From: UBA8437 sp003445035
GTDB lineage: Bacteria; Planctomycetota; Planctomycetia; Planctomycetales; Planctomycetaceae
DNA length: 24,644 bases
Assembly: GCA_937901285.1 (NCBI GenBank)
Contig: CALCHI010000369.1
Coordinates: 1 to 24,644, forward strand
Direction of reading: 5' to 3'
The notes under the pieces are model-generated. The model was not told the origin of the DNA. It did no database searches and worked only from the letters and a program-made list of their open reading frames with translations. Shown here one piece after another: positions 1 through 8,664 of this stretch. Position numbers and translations under genes: made by a program. Positions within the stretch are counted from its first letter, which is position 1. Each line of letters begins with the position of its first letter.

Positions 1-1019
1 ACCACCGTGCGATCGACCCGGTGCCACGGCAGTCCGGAGGCGTGGGCCAGGACCTGTTGATCCAGGACGTGCACACCGATGTTGCCGGCCCAGAACCTCA
101 GTCGCCCGGTCGTCCCGGTCGCCGCCGCCACCGATCGGGGCAGGTCGATGTACTCGACAATCCGTGTCCGACCGGCCGCCGACAACACGACGCCCATCCG
201 CTCCTCGGCCGTTCGCCGTGACACCACCCGGGTTGTCATCTGCGAATCCCTCAGGTGATGCCACCCCACGAGCAGGGGATCCGGGGGCAGCACCGCCGGG
301 TTGTCGACCTGGTGATAAAACAGCGAGTCGACTCCCCGGGCACTCAACCAGCCGAACAATTCCGCCCGCCGCATCGCCTCGGCCAGCCCGCCGTGGCCGT
401 CCGGGCTGGTGGCCACCCGTCCCGGTGCGGACAACAGCACTCGCCCCGTCCCGATTTCCACCGCCGGTAAGGTTCCCTGCTGAAACAACACCACCTGTCC
501 GGGGTCGAGGCCGAAGTGCTGCTGCTGGTCGAAGTACGCGCGAGTCGGCCCATCGGTCTCCGGACTGGTCATCACCAGCCACGGAATGGCTCGTCCCGCC
601 CGCCGGCTCCGCTCGCCGATGCACGCCGCGAAGTGCTCGAAAAACGTGCGACCGCTGACCGGCATCACCGGCAACAGCCCCTTGGGCCGGTCCGACCCCA
701 GGCGACTGCCACGCCCGCCGGCCACCGTCACTACCGCCACTCGTCCGTCAGCAATCCTCTGCTCCCCGCACGCACGGGCCTGTTCCGAATCGGCCTCGGG
801 CTGTCCCACCAGGTGGGGCAATTCGGGCGCCGCTGCCGACTCGACCACGCCGACACCCGGCTCGCCTGGCGCGTCCAACAGGCTCTTCAACGCTTCCCAG
901 TCGATCGACTCCAGTTGCCTCTCGAACCGCTCGAGGATCGCCGGATCGAGTGACCCGGTCTCTTCAAGCAGGTGATCCTGCCCGCAGTCGGCCAGCCGCT
1001 GGGTCAGCGATTCGTTCAC
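1..1019 (-). CDS. UDP-N-acetylglucosamine pyrophosphorylase-like (eukaryote-type UAP/UDPGP family), C-terminus cut by window edge
   Basis: This protein should transfer UMP from UTP to a hexose-1-phosphate, most likely GlcNAc-1-P, giving UDP-sugar in the cytosol for envelope glycans. I read about 339 codons on the minus strand from a GTG at 1019. The signature nucleotide-binding loop is GGRGSRLGSDRPKG at residues 101-114. Further UAP-family blocks follow in the expected order: IPWLVMTS (145-152), FQQGTLPAV (179-187), SPDGHGGL (205-212), YHQVDNP (235-241) and FWAGNIGVHVL (309-319). The GTG overlaps the TGA of the preceding gene (GTGA), which suggests translational coupling. The start is inferred; no ATG lies nearby in frame upstream. 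The 3' end lies outside the window. UDP-glucose or another hexose-1-P as substrate is not excluded. The family call is firm, the exact sugar is not. Confidence 0.88.
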   Translation of the reverse strand, partial: MNESLTQRLADCGQDHLLEETGSLDPAILERFERQLESIDWEALKSLLDAPGEPGVGVVESAAAPELPHLVGQPEADSEQARACGEQRIADGRVAVVTVAGGRGSRLGSDRPKGLLPVMPVSGRTFFEHFAACIGERSRRAGRAIPWLVMTSPETDGPTRAYFDQQQHFGLDPGQVVLFQQGTLPAVEIGTGRVLLSAPGRVATSPDGHGGLAEAMRRAELFGWLSARGVDSLFYHQVDNPAVLPPDPLLVGWHHLRDSQMTTRVVSRRTAEERMGVVLSAAGRTRIVEYIDLPRSVAAATGTTGRLRFWAGNIGVHVLDQQVLAHASGLPWHRVDRTV

Positions 1020-1354
1020 ACCAGCCCCCGGCTCCGCAACAGCAGCAGCAGGCTGTAAATCACCACGACCGACACCACGCAGATTGCCAGACGCAACACC
1101 ATCTGGGCCGGCTGGGGACGACGGCGGGCGATCAACTGGGTCAGCACCACCACGACCGCCACCATCGTCATCTTGAAGTAGACCATCCCGTTCATGTCCC
1201 AGTGGTCGTAGAAGAACTTCGCCACCGGGTTCGACTCGTGAAACCGACCGGTGCGGATCAGCCGGTGGGTCATCACGATGTCAAAGACACTGACGACAAT
1301 GAACAGTGTCGTCTCGTAGAGAAACCAGACGGACCGTCGTGGGGAACGCGTCAT
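1016..1354 (-). CDS. DUF5658-like small integral membrane protein
   Basis: A 112-residue protein with about three hydrophobic segments (roughly residues 11-28, 56-73 and 87-105). The N-terminal helix carries FDIVMTHRL, followed by a loop containing HESNPVAKFFYDHW. This pattern of a helix with Asp and Thr, then a Gly/Asn-Pro loop, resembles DUF5658 membrane proteins, whose role is unknown. It lies 10 bases after the isomerase-like gene, and its stop overlaps the GTG start of the UAP-like gene, so the three are probably one transcript. The ATG at 1354 has GAGG directly next to it, so its ribosome binding site is poor and it may rely on coupling to the upstream gene. Membrane location is clear from the sequence; function is unknown. 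Confidence 0.72.
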   Translation of the reverse strand: MTRSPRRSVWFLYETTLFIVVSVFDIVMTHRLIRTGRFHESNPVAKFFYDHWDMNGMVYFKMTMVAVVVVLTQLIARRRPQPAQMVLRLAICVVSVVVIYSLLLLLRSRGLV

Positions 1355-1364
1355 CCTCAGGACT

Positions 1365-2291
1365 CTACGAGATCAGTTCACGCAACCGCCGGAGGTATCC
1401 GGGGATTTCACCCAGCGGGTCCTTCTCCTCGTACTCCAGCACCACGTAACCGCGGTAGTCGGCGTCGCGGAGAATCTTGATCACCCGCTCCAGGTCGGCC
1501 GCTTCCTTCTTGCCGCCCCGGAAAATGGCCACCTTGACCTGGGCGTTGACCGCGTAGGGAGCAATCACCGCCATGTCGCGGTAGGGGTCATCGGTGCGGA
1601 AGTTGCCTCCGTCGAGATTCACACCGAAGAACTTCGACTTCCGCACCCCCTTGATGATCCGCATCATCTGAACCGGGGTCGAGGTGATGCCCCCGTGATT
1701 TTCGAGCGCCAGGAACACACCACGCTTCTCGGCGTGGTCCAGCACCTGGTTGATGCCCTCGACGCACCGCGCGATCGCCACCGCCTCGGTGTCACCCTTG
1801 GGGACCTTCCCGGCAAAAATTCGGATCACCGGTGCCCCCAGCACCGCGGCATGGTCGATCCACTTCCTGGCATCCGACAACTGCTTCTGGCGACCCGGCC
1901 CTTCGGCGACGCAGAAGTCGTTGCCGATGGCCGTTCCCGAGATGTCCAGCCCCAGGCGGAAGGTCAGTTCCTTCATGTGCACCAGGTACTCATCGGTGAC
2001 GGTTTTCGGGAAGTAGTAGGTGGTGGGCTCGACCCCGTCGATGTCCTGGTCGGCAGCGAACTTGATGAAACCGTCCATGGTCATCTTCGCCGACTTCACC
2101 TGTGCGGGGGTGGGCCTTGTCGGCAACAGGCGGCTGAACGAGTAACCGGCCAGGCTGAGCTTCATGTGCGATTTGCCGTTGCGACCGGGTGGATCGGCGG
2201 CGGGAACAATCGAAGACGTCGTCGCGGCGATCCCGGTGGCCAGGCTTCCGGCCAGGAAGCCGCGGCGGGAAGCGAGGGTGTTGGTCGACAT
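1365..2291 (-). CDS. Exported sugar phosphate isomerase/epimerase-like TIM-barrel protein
   Basis: A 308-residue protein of the xylose-isomerase-like TIM barrel (AP endonuclease 2) superfamily. These enzymes usually isomerise or epimerise sugars, or oxidise/dehydrate sugar derivatives, with a divalent metal. The N-terminus has a twin-arginine signal, SRRGFLAG (residues 8-15), then a hydrophobic stretch to about residue 32, so a folded enzyme is probably exported by Tat. Likely metal ligands are E197 (ALENHGG), D227 (NLDGGNF) and E286 (VLEYEEK). The strand that often carries a histidine reads AQVKVAIF, so one usual ligand is not obvious. I chose the ATG at 2291 because it puts the twin arginines at residues 9-10 and has AGGA upstream; the frame could also begin at a TTG at 2315. 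It heads the minus-strand cluster with the DUF5658-like and UAP-like genes. Substrate unknown. Confidence 0.85.
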   Translation of the reverse strand: MSTNTLASRRGFLAGSLATGIAATTSSIVPAADPPGRNGKSHMKLSLAGYSFSRLLPTRPTPAQVKSAKMTMDGFIKFAADQDIDGVEPTTYYFPKTVTDEYLVHMKELTFRLGLDISGTAIGNDFCVAEGPGRQKQLSDARKWIDHAAVLGAPVIRIFAGKVPKGDTEAVAIARCVEGINQVLDHAEKRGVFLALENHGGITSTPVQMMRIIKGVRKSKFFGVNLDGGNFRTDDPYRDMAVIAPYAVNAQVKVAIFRGGKKEAADLERVIKILRDADYRGYVVLEYEEKDPLGEIPGYLRRLRELIS

Positions 2292-2308
2292 CGGCAGGGA
2301 TCCTCTTG

Positions 2309-2337
2309 TTGGCAAATGGGGAGACCATCAATAGACT
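2309..2337 (+). promoter_or_regulatory. Candidate sigma70 promoter of leuS
   Basis: TTGGCA (2309-2314, five of six to the -35 consensus), a 17-base spacer and TAGACT (2332-2337, four of six to the -10). Transcription would start near 2344 and give a leader of about 85 bases before the leuS ATG at 2430. Found by eye; no expression evidence. Confidence 0.45.
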
Positions 2338-2429
2338 ATCGCGCCCCGCGTCCGGTCACGACCAATCCGGCCATCTTCCTCAGACGGCCGGACCCCCTGG
2401 CCCCTGCCGCACTCCATCCGGGAAACACC

Positions 2430-5273
2430 ATGCCCCGCTACGACCCCGCCCGAATCGAGCCGCACTGGCAGGCCCACTGGGACGAGCACGAGACCTTCCG
2501 CACCGGCCCGTTCGAGGCCGGCCGCGACAAATTCTATGTCCTCGACATGTTCCCCTACCCCTCCGGTGACGGCCTGCACGTGGGCCATCCCGAGGGCTAC
2601 ACGGCCACCGACATCATCTGCCGTTACCGGCGGATGACCGGCACGCAGGTGCTGCACCCGATGGGATGGGATGCCTTCGGACTGCCGGCCGAACAGCACG
2701 CCATCCGCACCGGCACGCATCCCCGCGAAACCACCTACCAGAACATCGACACCTTCCGCCGCCAGTTGAAGATGCTCGGCTTCAGCTACGACTGGAGCCG
2801 CGAGTTCTCGACAACCGACCCCGACTACTTCCGCTGGACCCAGTGGATCTTCCTGCAACTGTTCGACACGTGGTACGACGACGAGTGCCGGTGGACCGGG
2901 CCCGACGGCCTCGAACGAGTCGGGCGTGGCCGCCCGATCAGCGAACTGCCGATCCCCGACGCGGTCACCGACGACGGTGACGAAGCGGTCCGGCGGTACC
3001 AGGACCGGCATCGCCTGGCCTACCAGCACGAGGCCCCGGTCAACTGGTGCCCCGAACTGGGCACGGTTCTGTCCAACGAGGAAGTCATCGACGGAAAAAG
3101 CGAGCGGGGCGAGCACCCCGTCGAGCGACTGCCCCTGCGACAATGGATGCTGGCGATCACCCGCTACGCCGATCGGCTGCTCGACGGACTGGACCTGGTC
3201 AACTGGCCCGAGTCGATCCGGTTGCTGCAGCGGAACTGGATCGGGCGAAGCACCGGAGCGGAGGTCGACTTCTTTATCGGGGAACCCGGCCAAGCGGCCG
3301 ATGGACTCGACTCCGCATACGCTCTCTGGCAGAACCGGAGAAAAGAGTCGGGACTGCCGGCCGAGTCGGGCGAAGAGGTGTTGCGGGTCTACACCACCCG
3401 TCCCGATACGCTGTTCGGAGCCACCTACATGGTGATCGCTCCAGAACACCCCTTCGTCGAACGCCTGACGACCGACCTCCAGCGCGAGGCCGTCACCGCC
3501 TACCAGTCCCAGGCCGCCGCCAAGAGCGACCTCGACCGCACCGACCTGGCCAAGGAGAAGACCGGCGTCTTCACCGGCTCCTACGCCGTCAACCCGGTCA
3601 ACGACCAGGAGATCCCGATCTGGGTCGCCGATTACGTGCTGATCAGCTACGGCACCGGGGCAATCATGGCGGTCCCCGGACAGGACGAACGCGACTGGGA
3701 ATTCGCCGACGTCTTCGACCTGCCGATCATTCGCACGGTCGAACCGCCCGAGGACTTCAACGGGCAGGCCTACACCGGGGACGGACCCGCGATCAACAGC
3801 GGTTTCCTGGACGGACTGGAGATCGACGACGCCAAGGACCGGATCATCGAACACCTCCGCGGCACCGGCCAGGGAGACTCGGCGGTCAACTTCAAGCTCC
3901 GCGACTGGTTGTTCAGCCGCCAGCACTTCTGGGGCGAACCGTTTCCGGTCTGGCACGAGCTCGACGAGGAGGGGAACCTGACGGGGCTGATGCGGGCCGA
4001 GTCCGAGGAGAACCTGCCGGCCAAGTTGCCCGAAAACTTCGAATTCAAGCCACACGGTCGGCCCGACCCGCCTTTAGAGGAAGCTCCCGACGAGTGGCTG
4101 TACCGGACCGGCGAAGACGGAACGCGGCTGAAGCGAGAAACCAACTCGATGCCGCAGTGGGCCGGATCGTGCTGGTACTACCTGCGGTTCGCCGACCCGA
4201 AGAACAACGACCGGTTCATCGATGCCGAGGCCGAGGCCAACTGGTTGCCGGTCGACCTGTACATCGGCGGCGCCGAGCACGCCGTGCTGCATCTGCTTTA
4301 CTCCCGGTTCTGGCACAAGGTGCTCTTCGACCGCGGCCACCTCCAAACTCCCGAACCATTCACCCGGCTGGTCAACCAGGGCATGATCCTGGGCGAAGCC
4401 GAATTGACCGGGTTCCGGGACGAGTCCGGTGAGTGGGTCTCGTCGCGGGATGTCGACTCCGAGACATTCTCGGGTGAGAAGGTGTCATTGACCGCCGACG
4501 ACGTGCAGAAGCGGGGCGAGGAATTCGTTCTGACCGAGCACCCCGAGATCGTCATCGACAGCCGCGCGTACAAGATGTCCAAGTCGCGGGGCAACGTGAT
4601 CAATCCCGACGACATCGTCGCCGAATACGGCGCCGATTCCCTGCGGCTCTACGAGATGTTCATGGGGCCTCTGGAGGCGACCAAGCCGTGGAGCATGAGC
4701 GGGGTGGAGGGCGTCAGCCGGTTCCTGGGCCGCGTCTGGCGGATGATCGCCGACGACCGGGCCGACGACGTCACGCTCAACCAGGCGATCGCCGATGCCG
4801 AACCCGACGAGGATCAGCAGCGGATGCTGCACCGCACGATCAAGGCGGTGACCGAGGACATCGAGAAGCTGTCGTTCAACACGGCGATCAGCCGGCTGAT
4901 GGAGTTCACCAACGCCCTGGGACAGGCCGATCCGCGACCGAGGTCCCTGATGGGCCCCTTCGTGCTGCTGCTCTCACCGTTTGCTCCTCACCTGGCTGAA
5001 GAACTGTGGAACCTGCTGGGCCACGACGAATCGCTGGCTTACGAACCCTGGCCCGAATGCGACGAATCTCTGCTGGTCACCTCGACCGTCGAGATCCCCG
5101 TGCAGGTCAACGGCAAGTTGCGGGGCAAGGTCGTCGTGGCCGCCGATGCCGAGCAGGAGGCGATCCAGGAGGCGGCCGCGGCCGACGAAACCGTCGCCCG
5201 GTTCCTCGAGGAAAAGACAGTTGTCAAAACCGTGGTCGTCCCCGGACGGCTGGTCAACTTCGTCGTCAAATGA
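2430..5273 (+). CDS. leuS: Leucyl-tRNA synthetase (class Ia)
   Basis: Charges tRNA-Leu with leucine in the cytosol. The 947-residue protein has the class I ATP-binding motif as HVGH (50-53, in PYPSGDGLHVGHPEG) and KMSKS at 715-719. It also has the CP1 editing domain, with TTRPDTLFGATYMV (322-335) and AVPGQDERDWEFA (414-426; the Asp needed for editing is kept). LRDWLFSRQHFWGEP (490-504) and the LeuRS block CWYYLRFADP (581-590) are present. A C-terminal anticodon and tRNA-binding region follows, with VNGKLRGKVVV near the end. Two oddities: about 45 extra residues (151-195) precede the zinc-1 module, and that module keeps only Cys207 (NWCP), because the usual CxxC is replaced by SERG. The frame is open far upstream, but homology begins at the ATG at 2430 (MPRYDPARIEPHWQ). 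A promoter is visible at 2309-2337. Confidence 0.97.
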   Translation: MPRYDPARIEPHWQAHWDEHETFRTGPFEAGRDKFYVLDMFPYPSGDGLHVGHPEGYTATDIICRYRRMTGTQVLHPMGWDAFGLPAEQHAIRTGTHPRETTYQNIDTFRRQLKMLGFSYDWSREFSTTDPDYFRWTQWIFLQLFDTWYDDECRWTGPDGLERVGRGRPISELPIPDAVTDDGDEAVRRYQDRHRLAYQHEAPVNWCPELGTVLSNEEVIDGKSERGEHPVERLPLRQWMLAITRYADRLLDGLDLVNWPESIRLLQRNWIGRSTGAEVDFFIGEPGQAADGLDSAYALWQNRRKESGLPAESGEEVLRVYTTRPDTLFGATYMVIAPEHPFVERLTTDLQREAVTAYQSQAAAKSDLDRTDLAKEKTGVFTGSYAVNPVNDQEIPIWVADYVLISYGTGAIMAVPGQDERDWEFADVFDLPIIRTVEPPEDFNGQAYTGDGPAINSGFLDGLEIDDAKDRIIEHLRGTGQGDSAVNFKLRDWLFSRQHFWGEPFPVWHELDEEGNLTGLMRAESEENLPAKLPENFEFKPHGRPDPPLEEAPDEWLYRTGEDGTRLKRETNSMPQWAGSCWYYLRFADPKNNDRFIDAEAEANWLPVDLYIGGAEHAVLHLLYSRFWHKVLFDRGHLQTPEPFTRLVNQGMILGEAELTGFRDESGEWVSSRDVDSETFSGEKVSLTADDVQKRGEEFVLTEHPEIVIDSRAYKMSKSRGNVINPDDIVAEYGADSLRLYEMFMGPLEATKPWSMSGVEGVSRFLGRVWRMIADDRADDVTLNQAIADAEPDEDQQRMLHRTIKAVTEDIEKLSFNTAISRLMEFTNALGQADPRPRSLMGPFVLLLSPFAPHLAEELWNLLGHDESLAYEPWPECDESLLVTSTVEIPVQVNGKLRGKVVVAADAEQEAIQEAAAADETVARFLEEKTVVKTVVVPGRLVNFVVK

Positions 5274-5278
5274 CCCCG

Positions 5279-5292
5279 CGATCCCCGGATCG
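5279..5292. repeat. Short inverted repeat after leuS
   Basis: CGATCC-CC-GGATCG, a perfect 6-base inverted repeat with a 2-base centre, starting 5 bases after the leuS stop. There is no following T-run, so this is not a textbook intrinsic terminator; it may be incidental or a protein site. Confidence 0.3.
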
Positions 5293-5337
5293 ATGGCCAT
5301 CCTGCAGCAAAGCGGTCGTCGATGCCGATCATTGAAG

Positions 5338-5366
5338 TTGAAACACCCTCTGACATCGGCGATCAT
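5338..5366 (+). promoter_or_regulatory. Candidate sigma70 promoter of the DUF1501 gene at 5411
   Basis: TTGAAA (5338-5343), a 17-base spacer and GATCAT (5361-5366), in a locally AT-richer gap between leuS and the DUF1501 gene. The -35 matches five of six consensus bases and the -10 four of six. It would give a leader of about 38 bases. Inferred from sequence only. Confidence 0.35.
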
Positions 5367-5410
5367 TGATCGTGGAACTGGTTCCTCTTTTCGGCTGACA
5401 GGACGACTTG

Positions 5411-6817
5411 ATGAACTGCACGACGCAGACACCCCGACGCGGCTGCGGCGATTTCAACAGCCTCTCACGCCGTTCGGCACTTCAGGCCGGAGGCCTGTTC
5501 GGCCTGTCACTGCCCACCCTGCTTCAGCAGCAGGCCCTGGGAGCCTCGGACAGCCTGGTCGGCAACGCCAAGTCCTGCATCATCCTGTATTGCTGGGGCG
5601 GGCAGAGCCACATCGACACGTGGGACCTGAAGCCCAAGGCCCCCTCCTCGATCCGTGGTCCATTCAATCCGATCGCGACGAACATCTCCGGAATCCAGGT
5701 GGGCGAGCACATCCCGAAGCTGGCGACGATGACCGACAAGCTGGCCATCGTCCGCTCGATGTTCCACACCGACTCGGCTCATGGCCGCGGCATGTACTGG
5801 AACATGACCGGCCACAAGCCGCCGCAGAACCGCCCGGGCAACATTCCTCCCAAGCGGAGCGACTGGCCGGGCCTGCCGGCGATGATCTCGCACTTCCGGG
5901 AATCCCAGGCCGGCGTACCGCGTTCGATCCGGCTGCCCTACCCGATGGTCGACAACGGCACGCTGCAGGCCGGTGAGTACGGTGGATTCATGGGTGGAGC
6001 CTACGACCCGATCGTGGTCAAGACGCCCAAGGGCAAGGCCTACGGCGGACGCTCGCGGGATCTCGGTTCCCCGGTTCTCGACCTCGCAGCGGGCATCGAC
6101 CGCGACCGCTTCCGACGTCGTCGGTCGCTACTGGGACAGCTCGAGCCCACCACCGCTGACGTCGGCGGCTCGGCCTCGCGCTCCTACGGACACTTCCACG
6201 ACCTCGCGCTCAACATGCTGGTCAGTGATCGGGTCCAGAAGGCCTTTGACCTCGACAACGAGACCCCCGAGCTGAAGGCGCTTTACGGCGACCACCTGGG
6301 TGGTCAGAGCTGCCTGCTGGCCCGGCGGCTGATCGACGCCGGCGTGCCGGTGGTGCAGGTGCTGATGTCGGCCAGCGACCTCAACGGCGGTGCCGGTGAT
6401 CACTGGGACACTCACGGGAACAACTTCAACCGGCTCAAGGACCGCCTGCTGCCGGTCTTTGACCGTTCGGCCTCGGCCCTGATCACCGACCTCGATCAAC
6501 GGGGGCAGCTCGACGAGACGCTGGTGTTGATGATCGGCGACTTCGGCCGCACGCCGAAGGTCAACGGCAACGCGGGCCGCGACCACTACCCGTACTCCTA
6601 TACTGTCGTGCTGGCCGGCGGAGGCATTCGCGGCGGACAGGTCTACGGCAGCTCGGACGCCCAAGCCGCACACCCACGGACGCTGGCTGCCGGCCCGCAG
6701 GATCTGCACGCCACGGTCTTCACCGCGATGGGCATCCAGCCCGACGCGCAGATCCTCGACAACCTGAACCGGCCACACATGCTGACCGCCGGCGGCCAGG
6801 CCCTTCCGCTGTTCTAG
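5411..6817 (+). CDS. DUF1501 family exported protein
   Basis: A 468-residue DUF1501 protein. The family belongs to the alkaline-phosphatase/sulfatase fold superfamily and is greatly expanded in planctomycetes; its substrate is unknown. A twin-arginine leader is present (SRRSALQAGG, residues 19-28, then a hydrophobic segment), so Tat export is likely. Family landmarks are ILYCWGGQSHIDTWDLKP near the N-terminus, DHWDTHGNN in the middle, IGDFGRTPKVNG, GRDHYPYSY and VLAGGGIRGGQVYG. The conserved Asp and His residues in these blocks would be the metal or active-site positions. The ATG at 5411 is preferred over the TTG just before it because AGGA sits at a suitable distance. Unlike the copy at 17904-19373 it has no adjacent DUF1549/DUF1553 partner. 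It ends 9 bases before the convergent gene on the other strand. Confidence 0.9.
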   Translation: MNCTTQTPRRGCGDFNSLSRRSALQAGGLFGLSLPTLLQQQALGASDSLVGNAKSCIILYCWGGQSHIDTWDLKPKAPSSIRGPFNPIATNISGIQVGEHIPKLATMTDKLAIVRSMFHTDSAHGRGMYWNMTGHKPPQNRPGNIPPKRSDWPGLPAMISHFRESQAGVPRSIRLPYPMVDNGTLQAGEYGGFMGGAYDPIVVKTPKGKAYGGRSRDLGSPVLDLAAGIDRDRFRRRRSLLGQLEPTTADVGGSASRSYGHFHDLALNMLVSDRVQKAFDLDNETPELKALYGDHLGGQSCLLARRLIDAGVPVVQVLMSASDLNGGAGDHWDTHGNNFNRLKDRLLPVFDRSASALITDLDQRGQLDETLVLMIGDFGRTPKVNGNAGRDHYPYSYTVVLAGGGIRGGQVYGSSDAQAAHPRTLAAGPQDLHATVFTAMGIQPDAQILDNLNRPHMLTAGGQALPLF

Positions 6818-6826
6818 GGCCGATCT

Positions 6827-8596
6827 CTACCGTGTCGCGCCCGGCTTTGGCCTGGTCGCTGTGCGTGCCGCCTTGTCGTCAAACAGGCTGCTGGCGGCTC
6901 CCAGCAGGCGGAAGATCATCGACGCATCGGCGGTCGCCTTTGTCGGCACGTCGGGCCACCGGGGTCCCGACAGCCACGCGGTCGCACGGGCGTCTCCGTA
7001 GGCGATCGTGAAATCGAACCCATCAAACGTCCCGCTGAGCTTCTGGCGACGACGGTCGATCCGGATCGTTGTTTCATCGAATCCCGGCTCGGTGATCCGC
7101 GGCCGGATCAGGTGGACCACCAGTTCACCGTCACGGAACACCGCCTCCACCGGATACCAGCCCCGGTCAACCGTCGCGTGCTTCCAGACCTCGATCCGCC
7201 CCGTTTTCTTCGACAGCCAGGGCGAGGAAGCGATCGTGCCGGTCAGATCCTGCATCGCCTTCACCTGGTCACCAAGTGAGACCCCAACCTGGACCTCGAA
7301 CTTCCCGTCGTCACCCCGGGTGATCGAGAACCGTGGTGCGGGAAAAATCGCCCGGCCATCCAACCGGTAAATCACCGGGTCACTGGAGGAAAACAGGCGG
7401 CTTCCCTGCGGAGCCGAACTGGCCGCCATCACCAGTCCACCATTGCGGGAAAGGGTCACCTCGAACTGTTTCGCTTTCGAATCGAAGGAAGCGAAACCGT
7501 CCACCCTTGGCCCGTCGCCAGTGGAATAGCCCAGTCGCACCTTGACCAGTTGGGGCTGCCCGTCCTTCCAATCATCAAGGATCTCGCCGAGTTCATCGAC
7601 CGCGGTAGCCAGCCGACCGCGATGGCCGGCAATCGCAGTCGCCAGTTTCGAAGCCGTCATGGCCCATTTCGAGTTCTCGTGTTTCCTGGCAAACGCCCTG
7701 AGACTCGAAACGGCTGCCCCGATTTCGATGTTGTCACCGGTCACCGCGTCGGTCCACGCCGACCAGATGACGGTCTGGCCGTCACCGGGCACTATCTTCA
7801 CGAGCCGCTTGATCACCGGCCGGGCCTCCGCAAATCGACTCTCGGCCAGGTGATTGCCAGCCACCAAACGGAGAATCTCGGGGCGTGACCGATCTGCTTC
7901 GGCCAGGCGACCGTAGAAGTGCCAGACGAAATCACCGGTAGCCGGCAACGCGGCGACCAGTTCCTGCAACGCCACGATTCTCTGCACGTGACCGATTTTC
8001 GGATCGAACAACAGTTTCGCAGCCTTCATCACAGGGGCCTTGTCTCGATCCAGTTGCGACAGACACTGCTGCCCCCCCTGCTTGTCTCCAGCGACACGTG
8101 CCGCCAGTGCAGTCCGCAGCAGGAACTGGTCATCTGTCATCACCCCGCGGCCCCAGAAGCTGACCGCTCGGCGAACGGTGGCCATGTACCTGCGTGCCAG
8201 CGGCGGCCTGAGCTCCGCGAGCCGGTGTTGGATCATCTCGTCAAGGAATTCCCGGCACGCCTTGGCATCGGCAAAGCGGGTCAAGGCAAATCGTCCGGCC
8301 AGTGAATCGCCGTGAGCCAGCAACAGGACCCGCTTCAGGTCCTTCTCGGCATCGGCCTTCCGGTGGACCGCGGCCACCATCATTGCCTCCAGGGCCACCC
8401 GGGCCGAATCGGGTGCATCGGCGTGTTCTTCAAGAAATCCACGTGCGGCGGACAGGTACTCCTCGATCCGCCCGTCAGCCAGCATCGACTCGGCATCCGG
8501 CGGCGTTTCGGCCGCCTCGGCCGAAACCAGCCCGCTGCCGGCCAGGATCACCAGGAACAGGGCCAGTACTTGGATCCTCGTGGTCGATCCGATCAT
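6827..8596 (-). CDS. Secreted protein of unknown function with helical-repeat N-terminal half
   Basis: I do not recognise this 589-residue protein. It begins with a clear Sec signal peptide: Arg, then LALFLVILAGSGLVSA, with a probable cleavage site near AEA-AE at about residue 30. Residues ~35-350 are rich in Ala, Leu and Arg with helix-turn-helix spacing like TPR or other alpha-solenoid repeats (for example LLLAHGDSLAGRFALTRFAD and LAESRFAEARPVIKRLVKI). The C-terminal ~230 residues look beta-rich (VRLGYSTGDGPRVDG, FEVTLSRNGGLVMA, FRDGELVVHLIRP). The ATG at 8596 is chosen over an upstream in-frame start because AGGAG lies 8 bases before it and the signal peptide then starts correctly. A periplasmic or exported scaffold role is a guess. 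It is divergent from manC and convergent with the DUF1501 gene. Confidence 0.75.
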   Translation of the reverse strand: MIGSTTRIQVLALFLVILAGSGLVSAEAAETPPDAESMLADGRIEEYLSAARGFLEEHADAPDSARVALEAMMVAAVHRKADAEKDLKRVLLLAHGDSLAGRFALTRFADAKACREFLDEMIQHRLAELRPPLARRYMATVRRAVSFWGRGVMTDDQFLLRTALAARVAGDKQGGQQCLSQLDRDKAPVMKAAKLLFDPKIGHVQRIVALQELVAALPATGDFVWHFYGRLAEADRSRPEILRLVAGNHLAESRFAEARPVIKRLVKIVPGDGQTVIWSAWTDAVTGDNIEIGAAVSSLRAFARKHENSKWAMTASKLATAIAGHRGRLATAVDELGEILDDWKDGQPQLVKVRLGYSTGDGPRVDGFASFDSKAKQFEVTLSRNGGLVMAASSAPQGSRLFSSSDPVIYRLDGRAIFPAPRFSITRGDDGKFEVQVGVSLGDQVKAMQDLTGTIASSPWLSKKTGRIEVWKHATVDRGWYPVEAVFRDGELVVHLIRPRITEPGFDETTIRIDRRRQKLSGTFDGFDFTIAYGDARATAWLSGPRWPDVPTKATADASMIFRLLGAASSLFDDKAARTATRPKPGATR

Positions 8597-8664
8597 CCTT
8601 GTTGCTCCTGCTGATCTTGCTAAGCGGAACGTGGCTCTTCGCCCCGGCATGGTCGAGTGGCAGG

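Noticed and set aside
1695..2429. Upstream extension of the leuS frame
   Set aside because: It is antisense to the TIM-barrel gene and would precede the canonical LeuRS N-terminus; a promoter lies at 2309-2337, inside the extension.
2328..4055. A 575-codon minus-strand frame opposite leuS
   Set aside because: Shadow of leuS; the translation is low-complexity Gly/Val/Asp with no recognisable motif.
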